Positions 35,655-44,972 of a stretch of 64,000 nt of DNA are shown piece by piece. The stretch's first letter is position 1. Each line of letters starts with the position of its first letter. Source of the stretch: Alcaligenaceae bacterium (GTDB lineage: Bacteria > Pseudomonadota > Gammaproteobacteria > Burkholderiales > Burkholderiaceae_B); the NCBI GenBank assembly GCA_013416435.1, contig JACCEN010000004.1, positions 124,001 to 188,000 of the forward strand, written 5' to 3'. The position numbers and the translations under genes are program-made. The notes under the pieces were generated by a model that was not told where the DNA came from, searched no databases, and worked only from the letters and a program-made list of their open reading frames with translations.

Positions 35655-37154
35655 CTATCGATAAGCCGCCCAGCGATTGATGTGGTAGGGACGTTCGGCC
35701 AAGCAAAGGCAAAATGCGCCAACGGCCTTGGCCAGCTTGTCGGCCAGTTCGCGGCGTTCGGCGGTCGATGCCAGCAGGCGTTCCTGGGCGCGCTCGACCT
35801 CGATCCGCAATGCCGCCAGGTCCACGTGCACCAACTGGCGTCGCCGAACGACGAATTCGCCGCCGACCATGACGTCCTGCACCGCCGCGCCGTCCTCGAC
35901 GTGAACGATCTGGTTGACGACATCGTTCCGGGGAATCCAATTGATATGCGCAAGATCCAGAAAGACGATGTCCGCCTTGTATCCCGGATCGATGCGGCCC
36001 AGCCTGCCGCCGAAGCCCAGGCAGCGCGCGCTGCCTTCGGTGGCCGCCTGGAAAGCATCGCGCGTGGAAATCCAGTTTTCGTAATCCGGCCCACGGACCT
36101 TGGACGCCAGCGACGCCAGGCGTTGCGCTTCGTACATGTTCTGGTTGTCGGAGCTGGTGGATCCATCGGTGCCGATGCCCACATTGATGCCATGATCGAG
36201 CATGGCCCGGAAATCGGCGATGCCGCTGCCCAGCTTCATATTGCAGCCGGGATTATGGGCGATGGACGCGCCTCGCTCGCCCACGATGCGCATATCGGCG
36301 TCGTCCAGCCAGATGGCATGCGCCAGGACGAAATCGGGGTTCAGCATGCCGAGCGCATCCAGGTGCGCCACCACGCTGCGGCCGTAACGCTCTTGATAGA
36401 CCAGGGCCTGTACCTTGGATTCGGCAATGTGCGTATGGATGCCGATTCCCAAATCGGCGGCGACGTCCCTGCATGCCGCCAGATAGTCGTCGCTGCACAC
36501 CAGGGGAATGGTGGGGGCCAACGCCACCTTGATCCGGTCGCCATCGCCCTGCGTCCTGAGGAAGGCGTCCACCTGCGACAGGATGCCGCGATAGTCTTGC
36601 GGTTGAAAGCGTTCGACCGCGGTGCGCAAGTCGGGGGGCAAGGCCTGAAGCAACCCTGGTATGGTTTCGTAGAAGGACTGGTTGCCGGCCATGGGCGCCA
36701 ATGTCGCGCGCATGCCCGCCGCGCGATAGGCTTGGGCCACGGCTTGCATGCCTTCGGACGTGGGAACAGGCGCCTCGGCATACAAGTCATAGCAGGCAGT
36801 GCAGCCTTTGAGCAGCATTTCCGCGGCATTCAGGGTGGCGCTCAGCGCCTTGTCCGCCAGCGTGCGGTCGGCGTTGAGCCAGGAGCCCGCCGTCAACAAT
36901 AGTTCGAGCGTCCAGCGGTCCCCCACTCCCTTCGTATAGCTGCCGTAGCCATGCGTATGGGCATTGATCAGGCCCGCATGCAGCAGCCGGTCGCTTGCGT
37001 CTATCGGCTTCGCATCGGCCGGCGCCGCCATGCCGGGGGGACCCAGTGCGGCGATCGTGTCGCCTTCGAGCAGCACATCCAGAAACTCGGCCTGGCATTC
37101 GGCGCCGCGCAGCACCAGGCCGCCCCGGATGATGGTCCATGCGTTGTCAGCCAT
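35655..37154 (-). CDS. AtzA/TrzN-type amidohydrolase (aminohydrolase)
   Basis: 499 residues, metal-dependent TIM barrel of the chlorohydrolase / 5'-methylthioadenosine deaminase group. Metal ligands are visible as INAHTHGYGS near residue 62, GIHTHIAESK near 238, the SIAHNPGCNMKLGSGI signature near 298 and the Asp of GIGTDGSTSSDNQN. It would remove an amino or similar group from a heterocycle. Its start overlaps the end of the first racemase-type gene by eight bases, so it belongs to the long operon. Confidence 0.87.
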   Translation of the reverse strand: MADNAWTIIRGGLVLRGAECQAEFLDVLLEGDTIAALGPPGMAAPADAKPIDASDRLLHAGLINAHTHGYGSYTKGVGDRWTLELLLTAGSWLNADRTLADKALSATLNAAEMLLKGCTACYDLYAEAPVPTSEGMQAVAQAYRAAGMRATLAPMAGNQSFYETIPGLLQALPPDLRTAVERFQPQDYRGILSQVDAFLRTQGDGDRIKVALAPTIPLVCSDDYLAACRDVAADLGIGIHTHIAESKVQALVYQERYGRSVVAHLDALGMLNPDFVLAHAIWLDDADMRIVGERGASIAHNPGCNMKLGSGIADFRAMLDHGINVGIGTDGSTSSDNQNMYEAQRLASLASKVRGPDYENWISTRDAFQAATEGSARCLGFGGRLGRIDPGYKADIVFLDLAHINWIPRNDVVNQIVHVEDGAAVQDVMVGGEFVVRRRQLVHVDLAALRIEVERAQERLLASTAERRELADKLAKAVGAFCLCLAERPYHINRWAAYR

Positions 37155-37905
37155 TCACGGCACCATCGACCAGGGCATGCACGAGCGCATCCTTGCGCTC
37201 GGTCGGTTTCGGGTAGGCCTTGCGGCTGTGCGCCAGGCCCAGGCCCAGAAAGGCTTCAGCCAGCTTGTAGCTGAGCGGCCCCGGGTTGATGAGCGGCACG
37301 GGCAAGCGTTCCGACAGATACTCCGCCGCCTGATGCATGGTCGTCGAACCCAGGCAGATCACATCGGCCCCGTCCTCTTCGACGCAGCGCATGGCCGTTT
37401 CCAGCATGCGCGGAAAGGTGGCGTCCTCCTTGCCTTCGGTAAGATTGATGAAGTCCGGCTCGACGTCGAAAGAACGAACGGACGCGCACTGCGCTTCGAA
37501 CCCGTATTCCCGTATCACTTTCTTGTATCGGGGCAGCGCGGGCTTCCACTGCGCCAGCACGGAGAACCTGCTGCCCAGCGTCAGGGCATACAGCATCGAG
37601 GCCTTGCCCGGCCCGATGACCGGTATGGACAGGACGGATCGCAAGGGAGCCATTCCCGAATCGCTCATGGTGTCGATGACGACGGCGTCGAACCCTTCTT
37701 CCTCCGCCGTCACGCCGGCCTCGTAGATGCCCAGGTCGGCGATCAGCCAGTCGTGGGGGCTCATGAAAGAGGTGGGCCCGATGCGGACGGGGCGATACAC
37801 GAGCTCGGTGTCGGGATCCAGCTGCACATGGCCGCTCTGCGCGGCACGGCGGGCGACGCCGGCTTCGTCCAGCGGAAATGGATTGATGACCAGAATCTTC
37901 GGCAT
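37147..37905 (-). CDS. Asp/Glu/hydantoin-racemase superfamily enzyme (copy 1)
   Basis: 252 residues from the ATG after GAGGAAGAC. Superfamily pattern MPKILVINPFP, GFDAVVIDTMSDSGMAPLRSVLSIPVIGPG near residue 72 and DVICLGSTTMHQAAEYLSERLPVPLINPGPLS near 185. The first catalytic-cysteine position is Asp/Ser (DTMSDSG) and the second is Ser/Thr (LGSTTMH), so it lacks the usual cysteine pair. The superfamily includes hydantoin racemase, maleate isomerase and arylmalonate decarboxylase. About half of its residues match the copy at 37926. Activity is open. Confidence 0.82.
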   Translation of the reverse strand: MPKILVINPFPLDEAGVARRAAQSGHVQLDPDTELVYRPVRIGPTSFMSPHDWLIADLGIYEAGVTAEEEGFDAVVIDTMSDSGMAPLRSVLSIPVIGPGKASMLYALTLGSRFSVLAQWKPALPRYKKVIREYGFEAQCASVRSFDVEPDFINLTEGKEDATFPRMLETAMRCVEEDGADVICLGSTTMHQAAEYLSERLPVPLINPGPLSYKLAEAFLGLGLAHSRKAYPKPTERKDALVHALVDGAVNG

Positions 37906-37925
37906 GTCTTCCTCTTTGTTCAGAT

Positions 37926-38687
37926 TCAAGGGCGGGCGGCGATGTGCTCGCCCATCGCGTGGAACATGTCCAGCCGCGGCGCAAGCGGCGCCGGATAAGC
38001 GGTCTTGCTGTGCGTGAGGTTCAGGCGCAGGGCCGTTTCCGCCAACCGGTAGGACAGCGGCCCGGGATTGATGACCGGCACGGGCAGTTTTTCAGCCAGA
38101 TAGGCATGGGTTTCATGCATGGTGGTGGACCCCAGGATGATGACGTCGGCGCCGTCCTCTTCGATACACTGCATGGCCACGCGATGCAAGGCGGGAAACA
38201 CCGTGTCTTCACGGCCTTTCAGCAGCCTCTGGTTGTTGGGTTCCATTTCCGGCGACCGCATCGAGGCGCATTTGTGCGACAGTCCCAGATCGGCAAGCGT
38301 CTTCTTGTACAAGGGATCCCAACGGCTCCACATCGACAGGATGGAGAAGCGGTCGCCCAGCATCTGGGCCGCCAGCATGGCATGCCTGCCCGCGCCGATG
38401 ACCGGAATCGTCAGCACCGAACGCAAGGCGGCCATTCCGGAATCGCTGACGGTATCGATGCAGACGGCGTCATAGCCCCGTTCCTGAGCGGAAAGGCCGG
38501 CCTCGAGGATGCCCACGTCGGCCAGCAAGGCATCCTGCTGACTCACGTAGTTCACCGGTGCAATGCGCACCGCCTTGAAATCGAACTGAATGCCGGGGCC
38601 AAGCTTGACCGCCTTGAGTTGTTCCTGCCGCTTCGAAAGATTTTCATCGCTCATGGGAAAAGGAACGATCACCAGCACTTTATGCAT
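37926..38687 (-). CDS. Asp/Glu/hydantoin-racemase superfamily enzyme (copy 2)
   Basis: 253 residues from MHKVLVIVPFPMSDE, with AGGAGG seven bases upstream. It has the same features as copy 1: DAVCIDTVSDSGMAALRSVLTIPVIGAG and DVIILGSTTMHETHAYLAEKLPVPVINPGPLS. The cysteine positions are likewise replaced by Asp/Ser and Thr. Retention of two such genes side by side suggests two steps or a heteromer. It overlaps the end of the FAD oxidoreductase gene by eight bases. Confidence 0.82.
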   Translation of the reverse strand: MHKVLVIVPFPMSDENLSKRQEQLKAVKLGPGIQFDFKAVRIAPVNYVSQQDALLADVGILEAGLSAQERGYDAVCIDTVSDSGMAALRSVLTIPVIGAGRHAMLAAQMLGDRFSILSMWSRWDPLYKKTLADLGLSHKCASMRSPEMEPNNQRLLKGREDTVFPALHRVAMQCIEEDGADVIILGSTTMHETHAYLAEKLPVPVINPGPLSYRLAETALRLNLTHSKTAYPAPLAPRLDMFHAMGEHIAARP

Positions 38688-40125
38688 CACTGCCTCCTGT
38701 AAATTCTGTTTGCGCCGCGAAGCCCGCCGCGCGTGCCGCCGAGCCGCCGGCCAATCGACCGAGCACCACCGCCGTGACCAGTCCGTTTCCGCCCAGGTAG
38801 CCCGATGCATCCGGCCCCGAGATCCCACGGGCTGCGCCCCCACCCGCGTACACATTGGGGAAGGCGGCGCCATCCGCCGCACGCAGCACTCTCGCGTGTT
38901 CGTCGACGCAAAGCCCTCCCTGCGTATGAAAAAGCGCGCCCCGCAGCCTGACGGCCCGATACGGCGGACGCAACAGCTGATCGGCACGGAACCGCCGCCC
39001 GAAGGCGTCGGGCCGGTCTTCCCTGGCACATTGCTCGATGCCGGCAAAGACGGACGCCAGCGCCCCCTGCGGCACGGACATAGCCTGCGCCAGCGCCTCG
39101 ATGCTGTCGGCCTGCCGGATCGCGCCCGACTCCTGCACTTGCCGGTAGTCGGCGTAGCGCAGCGCCAGGCGTTCGCTGCGCTCGTCGTAGACGGTGAAGG
39201 CCGTACCCCCTGGTTGCCGCAGCACTGCCGCCGCCTGTTCGGAGTAGCCGCTCATTTCGTTCGAGAAGCGCTGCCCCAGATGATTGACCTGTATGCCCCC
39301 TTCGATGATCAGCGTCCAGGTCAGCGGCAAGCGCGATTCATCGACCACGCAATGCCCTTGGTAAGCACCGAGATCGCCCAGCGCCGCATTCAAGTCGCGG
39401 CCCCAGGCCAGGGCGTCTCCGCGACTGCCGTCATGGCCGCAATAGGCCGCATCCGCCATAGCCGGGATATGCGCCCGGATGGCCTCGGGATTGCCGCCAT
39501 AACCGCCGGTGGCCAGCACCACGGCCGCGCAAGCGATGGTCTGTTCGCCTCCATCCGCCAGCCGGCATCCCACCGCCTTGACGGAATCATCCGCATCGCG
39601 ATAAAGCGTCGTGATCCGCGCCCCGAATAGAAAGTCCGCGCCGGCGCGCCGGGCAGCATCGAAAAGGCTTTGCTGCAACTCGGCGCCCGTCCTGGACAGC
39701 GGAACATGGTAGCGGTGGCGGCTGTGTCCCGGGTACAGCACGTCGTCCAGAAGCTGGAAGGTCAACCCATGGCGGTCCGACAGCCACTCTATGGCGGGGC
39801 CCGACCCGCGGGCCACGGCCGCGACGACCACCGGGTCAGCCTGATCGTCGGACTTCTTCATGATGTCGGCGGCGAAGCATTCCGGCGTATCCTCGATGCC
39901 CAAAGCCCGTTGATACCGCGTTCCCGCCCCGGGCAGCATGCCCCAGGTCATAGCCGTGGTGCCGCGCGCCTGATCGTCCTGCTCGATGACCAGTACGCCG
40001 GCGCCCGCGTCGCGCGCCGCCAACGCGGCGGCCAGGCCGCAAGCGCCCGCGCCGATGACGACGACGTCCGCCTGCCGGACGGGCGCCCCGGCCTCTTCGA
40101 TGGCCTTTACCGACAATTGCTGCAT
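38680..40125 (-). CDS. FAD-binding-2 family oxidoreductase (copy 1)
   Basis: 481 residues. Dinucleotide fold ADVVVIGAGACGLAAALAARDAG at about residue 18, followed by the GTTAMTWGMLPGAG loop, and GALFHTQGGLCVDEHARVLRA with NVYAGGGAARGISGP near the C-terminus, the pattern of fumarate-reductase / ketosteroid-dehydrogenase flavoproteins. It reduces or introduces a C=C next to a carbonyl. The ATG is two bases after the stop of the tautomerase fusion gene. Related to 46196-47617. Confidence 0.87.
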   Translation of the reverse strand: MQQLSVKAIEEAGAPVRQADVVVIGAGACGLAAALAARDAGAGVLVIEQDDQARGTTAMTWGMLPGAGTRYQRALGIEDTPECFAADIMKKSDDQADPVVVAAVARGSGPAIEWLSDRHGLTFQLLDDVLYPGHSRHRYHVPLSRTGAELQQSLFDAARRAGADFLFGARITTLYRDADDSVKAVGCRLADGGEQTIACAAVVLATGGYGGNPEAIRAHIPAMADAAYCGHDGSRGDALAWGRDLNAALGDLGAYQGHCVVDESRLPLTWTLIIEGGIQVNHLGQRFSNEMSGYSEQAAAVLRQPGGTAFTVYDERSERLALRYADYRQVQESGAIRQADSIEALAQAMSVPQGALASVFAGIEQCAREDRPDAFGRRFRADQLLRPPYRAVRLRGALFHTQGGLCVDEHARVLRAADGAAFPNVYAGGGAARGISGPDASGYLGGNGLVTAVVLGRLAGGSAARAAGFAAQTEFTGGSDA

Positions 40126-40127
40126 GG

Positions 40128-40616
40128 CTAAGACCCGCCCCAGCTCTGGATATCCATGATCCGCCCATGCCGCACATGGAAGCGCTCCACGCTTCCCGCG
40201 CCGCGTTGGCGCCTTGCGTAAACCACTGTGCCGTCTTCGGTCAGGGCCTCGTCGAAATCGGCGTAATCGAGATCGCCCAGCCATTCCGGCATGTTGAGCG
40301 GATTACGCTCCATGCCGCCGGCATCGGTGCATACGCAGCCTTCGCCAAGATACCGGGCCGCCTGGCCGCGATCGGAACCCGACAGCGCGCGCGAGAACTC
40401 GCGTATCACTTCGATGCCGGGTGGCAACGGGGGCCCCGGCACGCGCGATACGCCGCCCCGTGCATAAGCGCTGGCCTTGACTTCGTTCAACATGGTCACA
40501 ACGCCATCAGGCTTGGCGGCCATGACGCTCAGGACGACGTGCGTCATGCCCTTGAGCAAGCGGGCCTTGGTGGCGTCGTCATAACCTTCGATCACCGTCA
40601 TTTGAACTACGGGCAT
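40128..40616 (-). CDS. 4-oxalocrotonate-tautomerase domain fused to NTF2-like domain
   Basis: 162 residues. After Met removal the N-terminus is Pro (MPVVQMTVIEGYDDATKARL), the catalytic base of the tautomerase superfamily. The first 60 residues or so match a 4-OT-type domain, and residues about 72-162 (GIEVIREFSRALSGSDRG...VERFHVRHGRIMDIQSWGGS) resemble SnoaL/NTF2 proteins. AGGAG precedes the ATG. A fusion of these two folds is uncommon in my experience. It is placed between the lyase and the FAD oxidoreductase in the operon. Activity unknown. Confidence 0.75.
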   Translation of the reverse strand: MPVVQMTVIEGYDDATKARLLKGMTHVVLSVMAAKPDGVVTMLNEVKASAYARGGVSRVPGPPLPPGIEVIREFSRALSGSDRGQAARYLGEGCVCTDAGGMERNPLNMPEWLGDLDYADFDEALTEDGTVVYARRQRGAGSVERFHVRHGRIMDIQSWGGS

Positions 40617-40659
40617 GGTTCTATTCTCCTGATTTGAAAGGATGGCGCGAAGACACCTG

Positions 40660-41532
40660 CTACCGATCGTCGTCCGCGGCGGCGTAGCGCTCGCCAAGCT
40701 CAAGCAACTCGGTCGTGCCGATGACGTCGTTGAGCCCGTTGAAGTCGTACATGCGGTCCTTGAACGGCGCATTGGTCTCATGCGTCTTCAGCGAGGCGTA
40801 GTAGTCGACGGCCGTCCTGGCGATTGCGCGCACGATGCCGCCCGGGAAAATGATGATGCGAAAACCCAGCGCGCCAAGCTGGCCCGCGTCGTGCATGGGC
40901 GTATCGCCGCCTTCGACCATATTGGCCAGCAGCGGCAGGCGCGATCCGAGCCGCGACGAGATGGTTTCCAGTTGGTCCCGCGTACGCGGCGCCTCGACGA
41001 ACAGGACGTCGGCCCCCGCCTCGGCAAAGCGCTCGGCGCGCTCGAGCGCACGGTCAAAACCCTCCACCGCGATCGCGTCGGTACGCGCGATGATCAGCGT
41101 CTCGTCGCTGGCCCTGGCATCAACGGCCGCCTTGATCTTGCCGACCATTTCCGCGCAGGAGATCAGGGATTTGCCGCCAAGATGGCCGCAGCGCTTGGGC
41201 AGGCTTTGGTCTTCGATCTGCAGGGCGTTCGCCCCCGCCCGCTCGTACAGCCGGACCGTGCGCTGGACATTCAGCGCATTGCCATGGCCGTTGTCGGCAT
41301 CGACGATCAGCGGCGTGTCGACGCGATCGCGGATCAAGCCGATGGTCTCGGAGATCTCGGTCATGGTGGTCAGACCGATATCGGATCGGCCCAGGCGGGT
41401 GTAGGCGATCCCCGCGCCCGATACGTACAGCGCCTTGAAACCGTGCTGCGTGGCAATCAACGCGGTCAACGGATCGTAGACTCCCGGCGCAAGTACAACC
41501 TCGCCGGCCTGCAAGCGTTTTTTCAACGACAT
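40660..41532 (-). CDS. Isocitrate-lyase / PEP-mutase superfamily C-C lyase
   Basis: 290 residues. LAPGVYDPLTALIATQHGFKALYVSGAGI is the family N-terminus, VDADNGHGNA near residue 78 binds the metal, and the active-site loop IEDQSLPKRCGHLGGK near 106 keeps the lyase cysteine (KRCGH). Presence of that cysteine favours a lyase (methylisocitrate, dimethylmalate or oxaloacetate type) over a phosphonomutase. It should split a substituted malate to a 2-oxoacid and a second product. Placed 43 bases before the tautomerase fusion gene. Confidence 0.87.
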   Translation of the reverse strand: MSLKKRLQAGEVVLAPGVYDPLTALIATQHGFKALYVSGAGIAYTRLGRSDIGLTTMTEISETIGLIRDRVDTPLIVDADNGHGNALNVQRTVRLYERAGANALQIEDQSLPKRCGHLGGKSLISCAEMVGKIKAAVDARASDETLIIARTDAIAVEGFDRALERAERFAEAGADVLFVEAPRTRDQLETISSRLGSRLPLLANMVEGGDTPMHDAGQLGALGFRIIIFPGGIVRAIARTAVDYYASLKTHETNAPFKDRMYDFNGLNDVIGTTELLELGERYAAADDDR

Positions 41533-41596
41533 TCATGAACTCCTTCAATTAATCAGCCCGCAAACCGCTTGGACACGGCGCGGGCCGGACACTGCG

Positions 41597-42295
41597 CTAC
41601 AGGCCCAGGTAGGTGCGGCGCAGGTCCGGGTTGTTGCGCACGGACTCGGCATCGCCCGAAAGCGCGATTTCGCCGTTCTCGATGATGTAGGCACGGTTTG
41701 CAAGCTCGAGAGACTGCACGACGTTCTGCTCGACCAGCATGATGGGCAGGCCATCCTGGTTCAGCCTCTGGATCAGGGTGAACATCTCTTCCACCAGCAA
41801 AGGAGAAAGACCCAACGAAGGCTCGTCCAGGATGAGGAACAAGGGCTCCGCCATGAGGCCGCGGCCGATGGCGAGCATCTGTTGCTCGCCGCCCGACAAA
41901 GTGCCGGCCTTCTGCGAAATACGTTCGCGCAGCCGTGGGAAGATATCGAAGACCCGTTCAAGGTTGCGCTTGCGATTCGCCTTGCCGCGCATATAGCAGC
42001 CCAGTTCCAGGTTCTCGAGAATATCGAGATTGGGAAAGATCTTGCGACCTTCAGGGACATGGATCAGGCCCGACGCGACGATATCGCTGCTGGTCCTGGC
42101 GAGCGGGCTGCCATTGAAGCGAATGTCGCCCGCATTGGCGCGCATGATGCCCGACAGGACCATATTGAGCGTGGTCTTGCCCACGCCGTTGGATCCGAGC
42201 ACGGCGACGATCTCGCCCTGGCCAACGTGCATGTCGATGCCGCGCAGCACCTCGACCGCGCCATAGCCGGCCCGCAGGCCCGTGATGTCAAGCAT
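41597..42295 (-). CDS. ABC importer ATPase, LivF-like
   Basis: 232 residues, the LivF size. Walker A GSNGVGKTT near residue 34, signature LSGGEQQM near 133, Walker B LFLILDEPSLGLSP near 152. Start overlaps the LivG-like gene by eight bases. Fourth cytoplasmic/membrane part of the operon's own importer. Confidence 0.92.
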   Translation of the reverse strand: MLDITGLRAGYGAVEVLRGIDMHVGQGEIVAVLGSNGVGKTTLNMVLSGIMRANAGDIRFNGSPLARTSSDIVASGLIHVPEGRKIFPNLDILENLELGCYMRGKANRKRNLERVFDIFPRLRERISQKAGTLSGGEQQMLAIGRGLMAEPLFLILDEPSLGLSPLLVEEMFTLIQRLNQDGLPIMLVEQNVVQSLELANRAYIIENGEIALSGDAESVRNNPDLRRTYLGL

Positions 42296-43040
42296 GCTCT
42301 TTCTCCTTGTTCGCCGCCAGGCGCGCGGCCGCGCCGTGCCCGAGATACGCCTCGATGACGCGCGGATCCCCCACCACGGAGGCCGGCGTCCCCTCCGCGA
42401 TCATTTCGCCTTGCGACAGCACATAGACATAATCGCAAAGACTCACCACCGCCTGCATGACGTGCTCGATCATCAGAATAGTGACTCCGCCGTTCCGGAT
42501 ACCTTGTATGACCGGGATGATGTCGCGGATCTCCGACGGATTCAGTCCGGCGAGCACCTCGTCGAGCAGCAGCAGCTGCGGTTCGGTCGCGAGCGCCCGG
42601 GCGAGTTCCAGCCGCTTCCGGCCCGCCACCGTCAAGCCCGAGGCAGGACGATCGAGGTCTTTTTCGAGCCCCACCCGCCGCGCGACGTCACGCGCCAACC
42701 GTTCGGCATCGGACCGGTCGGCGTGGCGAAGAAACGCACCCACGACGATGTTCTCAAGCGTGGACAGGCCGGCGAAGGGCTGCACGATCTGGAAAGTGCG
42801 GGCAATGCCCAGGCCCGCGCGTTGATGCGTAGGCAGGCCGGTGATGTCCTGCCCCTTGTAGAAAATCCCACCCTCGTTCGCCTTCAGGAAGCCCGATGCG
42901 ACCGAGAAAAGCGTGGTCTTGCCCGCGCCGTTGGGGCCGATCAGCCCGGTGATCGATCCTTCCTTGACTTGCAGCGAGGCGTTCTTGACCGCCGTCAGTC
43001 CGCCAAAGCGCATCGTTACATGCCGCACATCGAGCATCAT
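42288..43040 (-). CDS. ABC importer ATPase, LivG-like
   Basis: 250 residues. I start at the ATG eight bases after GGAG (MMLDVRHVTMRFGGLTAV). Walker A GPNGAGKTT near residue 37, signature LTVAGRKRLELARAL near 148, Walker B LLLLDEVLAGLNP near 166. ATGA overlap with the LivM-like gene. The signature LTVAG is a known variant in this group. Confidence 0.92.
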   Translation of the reverse strand: MMLDVRHVTMRFGGLTAVKNASLQVKEGSITGLIGPNGAGKTTLFSVASGFLKANEGGIFYKGQDITGLPTHQRAGLGIARTFQIVQPFAGLSTLENIVVGAFLRHADRSDAERLARDVARRVGLEKDLDRPASGLTVAGRKRLELARALATEPQLLLLDEVLAGLNPSEIRDIIPVIQGIRNGGVTILMIEHVMQAVVSLCDYVYVLSQGEMIAEGTPASVVGDPRVIEAYLGHGAAARLAANKEKEHA

Positions 43041-44020
43041 GATTGTTTCTCCAGGACAGGCTCGGCCGCCGACTTGCGCCCCGCGCGCCGGGGCAGCAGG
43101 CTGAGCAGGCCTTGCGGCAGGAAGCAAACGGCACCGATCAGCACGCAGCCATAGATGGCCAGGTCGATGCCCGGGATTTCACCGGTAAAGAGCTTGGCGC
43201 CCTCGCCCAGCAGATGCAGGGCGAACGTGCCCACCAGCGGGCCGAAGACCGTGCCGAGTCCGCCCACCATCGATGCCAGCAGCACTTCGATGGAGATCTT
43301 GGGCCCGAAGACCAGAATCGGATCGATGTACAGGAAATACTGGACATAGAGGCAGCCAGCCGCCGCCGTCATCGCCGCGGAAATCGTGATGGCGCCCAGC
43401 TTGGTCCGGAGCACATCTATGCCCAGCGCGCGCGCCGCATCCTCGTTCTCGCGCACCGCGACCAGGCGGGCGCCGAAACGCGAGAGCGATATCCAGCGCA
43501 TGAGCAGCAGGCCGACCGCCACCATGGCCAGCGCCACCCAGTAATAATGGGTCCGGTCAGAGAACTGGAAGTTTTCCGCGCCGAGTTTGATGGGCAGCAG
43601 CCGGCCGGCCGCGCCGCCGGTGAAGGAAGCCGAGTTCGCCAGGACGCGCAAGACCTCGGCGAAAGCCAGGGTGACGAGCGCGAAGTAGGAGCCTCGCAGC
43701 CCCGCCCGGAAAGACAGAAAGCCGACGATCCAGCCGACCAGCGCGCCGGCGGCCACGGCCACGACAAAGCCGGTCCAGGCTCCCAGCCCAAGGTTGATCT
43801 GCCAGAGGCTGATCACATAGGCCCCCGTTCCGAAGAACGCCGCATGGCCGAAGGAGTTCTGGCCGGCCATGCCGCCCAGGAGATTCCAGCCCTGGGCGCC
43901 CAGCGTCACGATCAGGGTATAGATGAGGAAATTGAGGACGACATTGGAGTTGGCCAGCAGCGGCGCGAGAGCCAGCAACGCCACCACGATGAAGATCGAA
44001 AGGTAATGCTTGATTTTCAT
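43037..44020 (-). CDS. ABC importer permease, LivM-like
   Basis: 327 residues from MKIKHYLSIFIV, overlapping the LivH-like stop by ATGA. Hallmark GGMAGQNSFGHAAFFGTGAYV near residue 49, repeated hydrophobic helices, and VGGLGTVFGPLVGTF in the C-terminal part. Partner of the LivH-like gene just upstream. Confidence 0.92.
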   Translation of the reverse strand: MKIKHYLSIFIVVALLALAPLLANSNVVLNFLIYTLIVTLGAQGWNLLGGMAGQNSFGHAAFFGTGAYVISLWQINLGLGAWTGFVVAVAAGALVGWIVGFLSFRAGLRGSYFALVTLAFAEVLRVLANSASFTGGAAGRLLPIKLGAENFQFSDRTHYYWVALAMVAVGLLLMRWISLSRFGARLVAVRENEDAARALGIDVLRTKLGAITISAAMTAAAGCLYVQYFLYIDPILVFGPKISIEVLLASMVGGLGTVFGPLVGTFALHLLGEGAKLFTGEIPGIDLAIYGCVLIGAVCFLPQGLLSLLPRRAGRKSAAEPVLEKQS

Positions 44021-44889
44021 GCTTTTGCTCCGAAAAGGCCTGTCGGACGGAACAGGAGCACGATGATGAAGGTCAGGAAGATGCCGATCTGGCCCAGGCT
44101 TTCCCCAAGGAACAAGCCGCTGAGGCTCTCTACCACTCCGATGATGAGGCCGCCCACCATCGCGCCCACGATGGACCCCATGCCGCCCAGGACCACAACG
44201 GTAAAGGCAACGAGCACGAAGGCCCCGCCTATGCTGGGGTTGACGTAAAAAGTCGGCAGCAGCAGGCAGGCGGCGATGGCCAGGCAGGCAAAGCCGATGC
44301 CGAACGTCACTGCGTAGACATGCTTGACATTGATGCCCACCAGGCTGGCGCCAAGCTTTTCCTTGGACACGGCCCGGATGGCCTTGCCCGTGTCGCTGCG
44401 GGCAAGGAAGAACCATAGCAGCACGGCCGTCACGACCGATCCCACCAGGCCGAATACGCGGGCCTGCGAGAAAATGAACGGCCCGATCTCGAAGACATTG
44501 AAGGAATAGTCCGTGCTGATGGAGCGGATGTCGGAACGGAAGATCGCCAGCAGCACGTTCTCTATGACAATGGCGATGCCCAGCGTGATCATCAGGATGT
44601 TTTCATCCTTGCCGTGGCTGCCGGGCCCGATGACGAAGCGCTGTATGGCGTAGCCGGCCACGAACAGCAAGGGCGTCAGGATCGGGATCTGCAAATAGGG
44701 ATCGAGGCCGAAAGCCTGGTTCAGGGTCAGCACCCCGAACATCGCAGCGGCCAGCATGGCGCCGTGCGAGAAGTTGATGATATGCAGCACGCCGTAGACC
44801 AATGTCAGTCCCAGCGCGACCAAGGCGTAAACGGAGCCGGTCAGCATTCCATTCAATATCGCCTCGACAACAATGTTCATCGAGTACAT
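44017..44889 (-). CDS. ABC importer permease, LivH-like
   Basis: 290 residues. Hallmark GLTLVYGVLHIINFSHGAMLAAAMF near residue 27 and GGMGSIVGAMVGGLIIGV near 238. The start is either MYSMNIVVEAI (44889) or the internal ATG nine bases later. It follows the binding-protein gene by 83 bases. Confidence 0.92.
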   Translation of the reverse strand: MYSMNIVVEAILNGMLTGSVYALVALGLTLVYGVLHIINFSHGAMLAAAMFGVLTLNQAFGLDPYLQIPILTPLLFVAGYAIQRFVIGPGSHGKDENILMITLGIAIVIENVLLAIFRSDIRSISTDYSFNVFEIGPFIFSQARVFGLVGSVVTAVLLWFFLARSDTGKAIRAVSKEKLGASLVGINVKHVYAVTFGIGFACLAIAACLLLPTFYVNPSIGGAFVLVAFTVVVLGGMGSIVGAMVGGLIIGVVESLSGLFLGESLGQIGIFLTFIIVLLFRPTGLFGAKA

Positions 44890-44972
44890 GAATCACTCTC
44901 TATGATGACGTTACAACGCAGCACGGGCGGAGCGCGCTCGCGCGCCCGCCTGGCTGATAAGGTGCCGACCGC

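Noticed and set aside
37926-39047. Longer 373-residue version of the second racemase-type protein
   Set aside because: The extension overlaps the FAD oxidoreductase gene by 360 bases and has no family pattern; AGGAGG marks the start at 38687.
43043-44248. 401-residue open frame opposite the LivM/LivH-like genes, and similar long antisense frames (26605-27837, 35682-36902, 45120-46304, 48345-49808)
   Set aside because: High-G+C shadow frames: composition rich in Arg/His/Gln, no family pattern, and the opposite strand carries clear conserved genes with ribosome sites.
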